Part shown: positions 55,323 to 64,000 of the stretch, piece by piece | How positions within the stretch are numbered: position 1 is the first letter of the stretch | How the letters are laid out: every line of letters begins with the position of its first letter | Notes under the pieces: model-generated | What the model was told of the DNA's origin: nothing | Database searches by the model: none | Seen by the model: only the letters and a program-made list of their open reading frames with translations | Source of the DNA: Flaccisagitta enflata | Taxonomy: Eukaryota; Chaetognatha; Sagittoidea; Aphragmophora | Assembly (NCBI GenBank): GCA_965153355.1 | Contig: OZ231126.1 | Location: 14,942,001 to 15,006,000, forward strand | Direction of reading: 5' to 3' | Length of the DNA stretch: 64,000 nucleotides | Translations under genes and position numbers: made by a program

Positions 55323-56525
55323 CGAGCGAGCGAGAGTAAGTGTGTGTGTGAGAGAGTTTGGAACAGGTCACTCGGTCGGAAACCATGTTTATTTGATCAT
55401 TTCTCGATGTCTATGCCTCCACGCGGGCGTGATGAACGCTATCGTTATTTCGATTATAACAATCACCGGGAACGCGATTGTCTTCTTGGTTCTCAGTTTT
55501 CTAATTTCTCCCCTCCTGTGAACCCTCGACTACCTTCATCGACCGAGATAACGTTCCCTTGCCAGCCCCTCACCCAGCAACGACTTACCCCAAACAACAC
55601 TAACAACTCGTCCTCTACAACCCCCATTCTTCCACACTTCCCCCAACATCCGGCTTGCGTCCAAATCCGGCAATACGCATACCAAGAGAGAGGGAAAGAG
55701 ATCGAAGAAGAGGCAAGCAAAAGCGAGAAGATGGCACGCGACACAAAAACAAAGGAATGGATAATGACGAGGATGACTCAACCGACGACGCCATTTCGAC
55801 TCCTGATTTTAGAGAATTTGTAACGTCATCGGTTTATATCTATTGTTACAATCATCGGCTTTGATCTTTGAATGTTGGCCTCAACGGGTCAGCTACTTTA
55901 AGGGATGAATTTTGCAAGAAGGAAATGATGGGGCGCACGCCCGCGTAGAAACGAAGTGTTGCGGGGTTTAGCGTATGGGAAGGGGGAATGGGGAACTGAA
56001 GATGTGTTGAGTGGGGAGATAAGAGGTTGTTGATGAATGGTAACGAAAAGTGTGGGCTGTGGGGGAATAGTCGATAGGTTGGGGCCACTTTGGACTAAGA
56101 TGGAACATGGGTAGGGGGTAGCCTGTGGGGGTTACGGCAGAATGGTGGCGTATGGTGTAGGGTATTGGGTAGGGATAGGTTGTGGGGAAAAGGGAGTTGG
56201 TTGACATAATGTCATTGTGCAGCGTCTTTGTCTCATGATATTGCATAGCATCCTGTATCGCGTCCCGTGCCACGTCCTGTGCTGCGCTCCGACGACGATG
56301 CATCATCCCGACATCAATGTTTTTCTTTGATATTGCGCTAAATGAGATCCTTTGGGCCTTTGCTCTCCTTCCATCTTTCATAACTTCTAAGATGTTTTCT
56401 TTCCATTTTTTCCCGTTGATATTCACCGATTGTTTTGTGTCGCACATGAAACAACGATAACATCGGAAGGAGGCAAGAATTTCAACCGATCCGACCGACA
56501 GACGGAGCGCAGATAGAACGACAGC
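55321..56525. other. Gene-poor stretch with weak coding hints
   Basis: On the plus strand MNAIVISIITITGNAIVFLV (from 55431) resembles a GPCR first helix with its GNxxV motif but stops after 12 more residues. The minus frame 55968-56546 is open for 192 codons with a protein-like first half. Neither has supported splice sites. Confidence 0.25.
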
Positions 56526-56626
56526 ATGGTAAAAGGAAGACTGCATACAATTTACAAATCGTCAAGACGTCAACACGGCCGAATCAGCCGACTCAGTCGA
56601 CTCGTGCGTCTCATCATTGTCGCCTA
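56526..56626 (+). pseudogene. Open frame interrupted by the 3.1-kb element (5' part)
   Basis: From ATG 56526 the frame reads MVKGRLHTIYKSSRRQHGRI and RLSRLVRLIIVAY up to the TA target. With the element and one TA removed it continues in frame at 59725. It resembles a basic loop entering a membrane helix. The opposite strand is also open there (an acidic Ser/Thr tail), so the true strand is undecided. Confidence 0.25.
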
Positions 56627-56997
56627 GCTTGGTTGGAACTTCATGTAAGTGACAGATCCTTTACCAGTGTTGCGTGGGTGTTCCATCACCTCTGTAAAGC
56701 ACCAAACAACTTGCATAAGTCATCTCCAATTTAGCAAAATAACTTCGAGTTTAGCTTAAAGATGATATGGTATATCACAATTTTGAATGAAATTTTAACT
56801 TCTTGTCATTCCAAAAGATTAAGCTACAGAGTTCAGTTTGGTCTTGCTTGACAGATGTTGATGAACGGAAAGGTAAAAAATAAATTTTTAAGCAGAAGGA
56901 AGTCTTGGGGGGCCTTTCTAAGTGTCAAGACTTGACTAACTAAAGTTTAAAATGGTAGGGACTGGTAAAAGTGGTAAAGTGCATGTTTAAAGTTTTT

Positions 56998-57219
56998 AGT
57001 CGAGTGCACGCGACTCTACAACCCACTGTGTCGGTCGGTCAATCTGTCAGTCTGTTGGTAACAGTTTGCTTTTTTTTGCCGTTTTACGTCATTTTAAGAA
57101 ATCTTAAGTCATTCTAAGTTTTTTTAAAGTTATTTCAAATCAATTTAAATTCAGTCTCTAAGTCTTTTCATCCTTTGGTCTTAACAACTGCACGCGACTG
57201 TAAGGCGTTGGCCTTGTTT
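56998..57219 (+). repeat. MITE-1 copy nested in the 3.1-kb element
   Basis: AGTCGAGTGCACGCGACT start, ATTTTAAG-like tandem interior, TTGGCCTTGTTTT end. Confidence 0.75.
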
Positions 57220-57496
57220 TTCTATCAACCATGACAGTGAATTGTACATGAGTGACTGTCTTGTACCATAGAGCATTTTGAGAAAAAAAAAAGAATTTGG
57301 TTCAAAGAATAAAAGTAGCGAGTTTGAGCCATACCATGCTGCTTTGTTAACTCCTAATTCTCAAACTTATTCAGCTTTAGACTTGATATAGAATAGAAGC
57401 ACTGAACTGACTCCTAGCCATGGTATGGAATATGTTTTTGCTTTCACATAACCCTACCTTTCCTTCATCTTTCCCACTTATGGTTTATATCCTTAA

Positions 57497-59475
57497 ATCT
57501 ACTTTTGGGCAGTGGCACCAAAGGGGACAAACAAGACTTTTATTTGTCAGTTTGTACATTTGCCCATCCGTCTGTCCATCCGTATGTCGCTCCTTAGATC
57601 TAGCCATAAGTTTAGCCTTTCAGGCCTCAAATCAGGCTCAGTCCTCAAATGTGCACTCTCAGGCCTCAAATTGGTCTTCTCAGGCTCATGATTGATAGAA
57701 AAAAAACTGTGAACATACACTTTACAACTTTTACCATTTCCTACCGTTTAGACTATAGTTGGTCAAGTTTTGACACTTTGGAAGGCAACCCGAGACTTCC
57801 CTCTGCTTGGAAAGCTTTTAGGGCAGCGGCCCCAAAGGGAGGATGTCTTGTAGGACATAGGGGTGAATTTCCAGACCTCTGTACATCCATCCGTCCCCCC
57901 TAGGCTACTCAGGCTCCTTCTGGATCTCAAATCCGCCCTTTAAGGCCCCAAATCAACCCCCTCAGGCCCAAAATCAGCCCTCTTAGACCCCAAATCAACC
58001 CTTTCAGATCAAATTCTAGCCCTCCCAAGCATAAAATCAACCCACTTAGACCTAAGATTAGCTCTCAGGTCCTAAATATGCCTCTTACAGAGCCATAATC
58101 AACTCTCTCAGGCCATAAATCAGCCCTCTCAGGCCAAAACTCAACCCTCCCAGGCCAAAAATCAAACCTCTCAGGCCCAAAATCCCCAGCAAGAAAATGC
58201 CCTCAAATTTGCCCCCTTGGGACGTCTGGAAATTCACCCCTGTGTCCTACACTCACTACATTCCTTCAGCAGATCACTCCAAGCAGGGCATCGGGTACCG
58301 CTGACCATGTGCAATCCTTGAATGACTTGCTTTTGGGCAGCGACCCCGAAGGGAACAAAGTCCTGTAGAACACAGGGGGACTTTTGTTTGTATGTCCGTT
58401 TGTCCCTTCTCCCAGGCCTTTTGGGCAGCGGCCCCATAGGGGACGATGTCCTTTAGAACAAGGGGACTTTGGTTTGTTTGTCCGTTTGTTTGTCCCCCCC
58501 CCCGCCTTGAGACTCAAATCTCAGCCTCAGGACTCAAATTTCAGCCTCAAGGCTTAAATCCCATCCTCGAGGCTCAAAGCTCATCCTTGAGGCTCAAATC
58601 CCAGCCTCAAGGCTCAAATCCAAGCCCAAATGCTCAAATCCCAGCCTTGAGGCTCAAATCTCAGCTTTGAGGCTCAAACATCAGCCTTGAGGCTCAAATC
58701 CCAGCCTTGAGGCTCAGATCCCAGCCTCAAGGATCAAATCTGCACACGGACGGACGGACGGACGAATGAACGAAAGTCCCCATGCTCTACAGGACATTGT
58801 CCGCTTTGGGGGCCGCTGCCCTGCTACCTACCACCTACAATCATCAACATACACAGCAGGGCTATGGGAATCGCTGACCACATATTGCCTTTGGGCGACT
58901 GGTTAGGGCTCGAATCAGCCCTCACAGGCCTCATATCTGCTCTTTCAAGCCTCAAATCCGCCCTCTCAGGCCTCAAATCTACCCTCTCGAGCGTCAAAAC
59001 ACCGCTCAGGCCTGAAATCTACCTTCTCAGACCTGAAGTCCGCCCTCTCAGGCCTCAATTCCGCCCTCTCAGCCCTTAAATCAGCCCTCTCAGACCTCAA
59101 ATTTGCCCTTACAGACCTAAGATCTGCCCCCTCAGGCCTCAAATCTGCCCTCTCAGACCTGAAATATGCCCTCCTAGCCCTCTCAAGCTTCCAATCAGCC
59201 ATCTTGGGCCTCATCTGGCTTGTTAGGCCTCCCAGGGCTCAAATCTGCCCTTTCTGACCTCAAATCAGCCCTCTCAAACTTCAAATCAGTTGAATCAGGC
59301 TTCAAAACAAGCCTCTCAGGCCTCAAATCAGCTGTCTCAGGACGAACGTAAGTTCCCTGTGTTCTACAGGACTTTGTCCCTTTTGGGGCCACTGCCCTGC
59401 TCCCCCTCACTCCAATCACTCAAAGCAGGGTAATGGGTATTGCTGACCACATATTGCCCTTGGGTGACCTGTTTA
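57497..59475. repeat. Cluster of family 2 elements
   Basis: GGGCAGCGGCCCCAAAGGG-type arms occur near 57503, 57820, 58342, 58423, 58805 and 59385, with GTACCGCTGACCATGTGCAA hairpin starts at 58290, 58870 and 59430. Between them are dozens of diverged 20-bp units, CCTCAAATCTGCCCTCTCAG or GGCTCAAATCCCAGCCTTGA. Confidence 0.75.
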
Positions 59476-59724
59476 CCTTTCCTTTCATCGACATCTGTCA
59501 AGAGAGACCAAACTAAACTCTGTAGCTTAATCCTTAGGAATTACAAGGAGGTGCAATTTTACTCAAAATTGTGATTTACCTTATCATCTTTGAGCTAAAC
59601 TCGAAGTTATTTTACAACATTGGAGACGACTTTTGCAAGTTGTTTGGTGCTCTATAGGGGTAATGGAACACGCACGCAACACTGGTAAAGGATCTGTCAC
59701 TTACATGAAGTTCCAACCAAGCTA

Positions 59725-59992
59725 TTGTTGCGTCTTGGTCGTCGGGTTTTCTTCGCCGCTGCTCCCCGTTCGCCGTTATTATCCTTTCTTGCCGTGCAAC
59801 AACGGGTCCTCTCTGTCTCCATTGTGTTCATTTGTCATAATTCCCGGTTGGATTATTGTTTATCGCGCTCGCGCGACGAAGGGCTTCGTCTTTATCAGCT
59901 ATTTCATGATTCCAGTGCGAATCAACAATGACGAAGTTGATGATGATGTCGTGTGCCATCGGTTGAGCCATCAACTGAGGTTTGGACGATAG
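59725..59992 (+). pseudogene. Open frame interrupted by the 3.1-kb element (3' part)
   Basis: Continues the 56526 frame: CVLVVGFSSPLLPVRRYYPF, LCSFVIIPGWIIVYRARATK and FVFISYFMIPVRI, two likely membrane segments, ending at TAG 59990. Multi-pass membrane protein or chance; no family recognised. Confidence 0.25.
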
Positions 59993-60083
59993 AAGAGAAC
60001 TGTTGAACAAAAACTCGATTCAATCTGTTAAGCTTTTTAAAACGCGGATAGAAATCGGAAGCAATATTAAATGGCGGAAGTGG

Positions 60084-60337
<254 letters not shown>

Positions 60338-60577
60338 CAATAGACAGACAGAGATTCACTATTTTGTCTAGAGGAGATGACATAAATTCTGTCTGAGTAG
60401 ATCAAGTCGCAGCTTCGGTCTTTATTTCTGTGCAAAACGCGACTAGATTTGCAGAATCGGAGGCCGGGGATCACTGAGCTTGTACTGGAGCTTGTCTCAC
60501 GATTCTGGGCCGGATCAGAATTGCCACTGATGCAGCTAGGCGGAGCCTCATTCAAATTATACAAAGATTATGGAGAA

Positions 60578-60725
60578 CAAGCTCGGATACACGGCTGCCC
60601 CAGTCGCGGGCGGGTGGGCAGGGGCCATATTTGAGGTCACCTCATCATTTGGGCAGGAGCAAAGACCGCAAAAACAAAAAAAAGTCTAACAGACCGACGG
60701 AGGGACCGACGGACAGACCGACAAA
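60578..60725 (-). repeat. MITE-1 copy (truncated)
   Basis: GCTCGGATACACGGCTGCCC, GTCGCGGGCGGGTGGGCAGG, GACCGACGGACAGACCGAC; the hairpin end is missing. 60726-61159 shows nothing gene-like. Confidence 0.7.
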
Positions 60726-61159
60726 AAAGAAACAAATGCCGCAAAAAGAAAATAACAAAAACTTAACTTGCGGACAGACAAAACTGACTTGTTCTCCACC
60801 TCTTCCCCCGCCCAAAATGATTTTGGGTCGGAATCAATGAATTTGTTGAATGAATGAATCAATGAATGGTTTCGAATATCAAAAATCATTAACAAACCGC
60901 AGCCGATAGCGAGAGGAAGAGATGGACCCTCAGTGAAAGAGACATAGATAGAGAGACAGAATGAGAAAGACAGAGAACGACAAGAAACGATATATATAGA
61001 ATAGAGGAATGGAATAAACAAACAACACATGAGTTTATGAATAATGACCTTCATCGAAAAAAATCCATATTCATCGTCATCCCAGCTTCAAAAGTACAGC
61101 ACTCTGTCTTTTACAATGTAAATTTACAATGTAAATTACATCACTAGCAATTTGTTTCT

Positions 61160-61289
61160 AATCGCGACAAAGTACCTCTATAACTGGCTGAATCCGTTGG
61201 TCGATTGGTCGGTTGGTTGGTCGGTTGGTCGGTAACGCATTCATTCGTCGATCCAAATTTCGCATCTTATTGGACTACTTGGCCTTGTT
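61160..61289 (+). repeat. MITE-1 short variant
   Basis: ATCGCGACAAAGTACCTCTA start, GGTCGGTTGGTTGGTCGG, CTTGGCCTTGTTC end; closest to the copy at 30831. Confidence 0.75.
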
Positions 61290-61785
61290 CATATTCTTCT
61301 TAGTCGCAGACCCAAGTCAAGAGAACAAAGTTTACTTCTGGCAGACGAAAAGCAAAAGGACAGCTGTTGTTCCGACCGCGTGGACTTTGAATCTCGTGCC
61401 AAGGGCAACGTCGGTGGCGTTGGAAGTGGAAAACGAGGGGGTGGTGGTGTTGGAAGAGGGGGTACGAGGTAGAGGATGCACAAGGGGGTAGAGGGGAAAA
61501 GCAGGAAGAAGCTGCGGTCGTTGTTGCGGTTTTTTAGCTCCTTGTCTTCGCATTGGTGAAAAAGTCGGTCAAAGTTGATTCCATCGACGGCCGATCTTCA
61601 AATACGAGTTAGTCGCGCGCACAAACAAGACGAAATTCGGGCTTGATTTGAGAGCGCGACAACTACGACCACGGTGAAAACAAGACAACAGCAGCTAAAA
61701 AGATAATAACAACAACATTGACGACGATTCAAACAACAATGATAACAATAATAGAAATGAACATTAAACAATGATAGCAACAAAA
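61290..61785. other. No supported gene
   Basis: Overlapping open frames on both strands (such as HAVGTTAVLLLFVCQK minus, VYFWQTKSKRTAVVPTAWTL plus) without splice evidence. Confidence 0.3.
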
Positions 61786-61800
61786 ACAACAACAACAACG

Positions 61801-61894
<94 letters not shown>
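61786..61894. repeat. (CAA)n microsatellite
   Basis: Nearly pure AAC/CAA. Confidence 0.95.
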
Positions 61895-61896
<2 letters not shown>

Positions 61897-62099
61897 TGAC
61901 AGGATGGCTACAAACACGCCGAGAAAACAATAAAATTGGAGTTGTAAACCGAATCGTGACCTTCAAAGCATTCGCGGGTCTTTAAGGAGGCGATTGTAAG
62001 AAAAGGAAAAGGAGATTTCATCAAAAACGGAGATCGTATCAAAAATAGGACAAAGTTGAGATCTTTCTTTTCTTTCTCCTGTCACGCCCATTACCCTCC

Positions 62100-62157
62100 C
62101 TTACCCTCCCTCTTCCTCCCCTTTCTCCTCCGACTATCCCTTCTTTCTTTCTTTATT

Positions 62158-62224
<67 letters not shown>

Positions 62225-62440
62225 AGCTTTCTAGCTTTCTTTCTCTCTTTCTTTCTTTCTTTCTCTCTTTCTTTCTTTCTTTCTTTCTTACTTTCTTCCT
62301 TTCTTTCTTTCTTTCTCTCTTTCTTTTTATTTTTAATTCTCTATTTTTTTTTCTATTTTTTTTCTTTCGTTCTTTTTTTCTTTCTCTCTTTCTTTCTTTT
62401 CTGCTTTCAATATTTTTTCTTTCCTTCCTTCCCTCTTTTT
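62100..62440. repeat. (TTTC)n tetranucleotide repeat
   Basis: Pure TTTC at 62147-62224, decaying through TCTC and TTTT variants. Confidence 0.95.
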
Positions 62441-62763
62441 TAGTTCTTTCTTTTGACTTTTTTCTTTCTTTTTCCCCTTTTTTGTCTTTTCTTTTTTCTT
62501 TCTGCCTTATTTTTTTCTTTTTTGCTGTTGTTGTACTTTCCATTCGTCTATTCTTTTTTTCTTTTCTTTCTTTCTGTCGTTGTCAACGCCGGCACCATTT
62601 TCCTTCTCCTCCTCCTCATGTGCTACCTCCTCCTCATTGACCCTCGGCTGACCGCAAGTGGGATGTCCGGCAGTCAAATTCTCCACTAAAAATGACAGTT
62701 AAAAACCCCTTCATCAGGCTTCTGTTGCGCGCGGCCCGTGCCACAAAGGAAACAAGAGCAGTC

Positions 62764-62895
<132 letters not shown>

Positions 62896-63134
62896 AGAAA
62901 ACAGACACACACGCATACACACACGCATACATACACGCACACACACACACACACGTTCTGGCACTACGTGGTTGACCCGGTCATTTGTCCCTCCTCCTCT
63001 GGCTCTGCAAAGACGGGAGTTGATTTTGGTGTTCGTTTTTGCTCTGTGCTTGTGTGGGGGAAGGGGGGGGGGGCATTCTGTTCGTCTGTTAGTCTTTTTT
63101 TTCCTCATCCTTGTTCTCCCTCTCTGGCTCTCCC

Positions 63135-63333
<199 letters not shown>

Positions 63334-63411
63334 GTTGCAAGTGACGCTCGATGGCATCGAGCTGAATACAGAATAGTGATTACTACTATTCATTCCATTT
63401 TAATTTTTGAG

Positions 63412-63489
63412 GTTCCTTTGCCAGACACGATTTTCGTTGATTGCGGTTCACAATCAGAACCACTCGTTCAACGCAGACCCAAGAAATAG
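63412..63489 (+). CDS. Possible 3'-terminal coding exon
   Basis: After a pyrimidine-rich acceptor (CCATTTTAATTTTTGAG) the frame reads VPLPDTIFVDCGSQSEPLVQ and RRPKK before TAG 63487, with AATAAA at 63501-63506. No upstream exon was identified and the peptide is not recognised. Confidence 0.25.
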   Translation, partial: VPLPDTIFVDCGSQSEPLVQRRPKK

Positions 63490-63500
63490 GATCATATACT

Positions 63501-63506
63501 AATAAA
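63501..63506 (+). terminator. Possible polyadenylation signal AATAAA
   Basis: Twelve bases after the stop of the candidate terminal exon. Beyond it, 63507-64000 is AT-rich with nothing recognised. Confidence 0.3.
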
Positions 63507-64000
63507 ATGCTCAAATTCGCTCAATCTCCACGGAATAGACATTGAGCGAGAAACATTGCGCTAAGCTCATTTTTTTAAGTTTGAACTAAACCAAAAAACA
63601 TGGAATGCCTAAGACAGAGTGCCCACGAAGCCAACATTTAGGGTATCAAAATGGCTCAAAATAGTAAATATACATGAGTGAAAATAGAAAAACAAGTGAA
63701 TAAAAATGATTAAGATAAGACATGCATGATATTTGAAAACAAAATTTGCATCGGTTTAGCAAGAGACTCAGATTTAGCTTAGATTACTGAGGAAGATTTA
63801 CTGAAAATTTCTCCAAATTTCTTTTTTGTCACTGACAAGGGGTTGGTCGAAATTTTAAGTTTGCATAGAAAATGAAAAAACGAAAAAACAAAGAACATAG
63901 TTCTCATCCCAAATCGTTTTTAGAGAAAACTATGTCTTTGAAAATGCAAAATTCTTTTGGGTGTGGCTTTCTTATAATTTCGACCTGAGAAAATAGAAAA

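Larger units (their letters stand above)
56625..59724. mobile_element. Foldback TIR element acting as a repeat nest, 3.1 kb
   Basis: TAGCTTGGTTGGAACTTCAT at 56625 pairs with the inverse at 59705-59724. The arms stay similar for about 250 bp (to 56880, from 59475), sharing GTGACAGATCCTTTACCAGT and ACTTCGAGTTTAGCT. TA is duplicated at both ends. The interior is filled with a MITE-1 copy and family 2 elements; no transposase. Confidence 0.8.

Overview
This is a repeat-saturated nuclear window from a metazoan. The evidence is spliced genes with GT-AG introns and AATAAA signals, an SLC13 carboxylate transporter, a UBE2S terminal exon, a discoidin-like secreted protein, and nested TIR transposons. 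The phylum cannot be fixed from the sequence. Gene content and the type of reverse transcriptase would suit a marine invertebrate (cnidarian, sponge or lophotrochozoan); that is inference. No rRNA, tRNA gene or CRISPR array was seen.

Genes, left to right. A four-exon minus-strand gene at 3280-4139 encodes a 186-residue protein with an acidic N-terminus and an RS-rich basic C-terminus; it lies just 5' of the C-terminal exon of a plus-strand UBE2S gene (4571-4899), probably nested in a UBE2S intron. From 21098 to 29956 (minus) lie eight exons of an SLC13-family Na+/carboxylate transporter whose last exon was not found. Inside its first intron, on the opposite strand, is a complete two-exon gene for a small secreted F5/8C-like (discoidin) protein (28384-29200). 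An orphan coding exon sits at 30676-30832. A reverse-transcriptase gene (41001-44996) is split by a 2.2-kb insertion with 7-bp target duplications. A four-exon gene (50824-53001) encodes a secreted precursor with a signal peptide, an acidic pro-region and an Arg-rich core with two C-x4-C units, resembling antimicrobial-peptide precursors in layout. Possible remnants of other coding exons are interrupted by transposons at 14172-20655 and 56526-59992.

The rest is repeats. Three dispersed families dominate. MITE-1 is about 110-230 bp, with a CGCG(N)CGCG hairpin at one end, CCGGCCTTGTT at the other and GTCCG tandems inside. Family 2 carries long arms reading GGGCAGCGGCCCCAAAG...TGTCCTGTAGAACACAGG around about 20-bp minisatellite units. 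Family 3 has termini resembling TACACT-T(n)-ATAAGCAC. Larger TIR elements act as nests: a 6.25-kb hAT-like composite with 8-bp TSD (14373-20620), foldback elements of 3.4 kb (31756-35136) and 3.1 kb (56625-59724), a 1.4-kb hAT-like element inside a (GT)n tract (37121-38508), and a mariner-like element in an intron (51477-52659). Very long (CT/GA)n, (GT)n, (CAA)n and several minisatellites fill the gaps; several dinucleotide tracts begin within about 15 nt of a splice donor.
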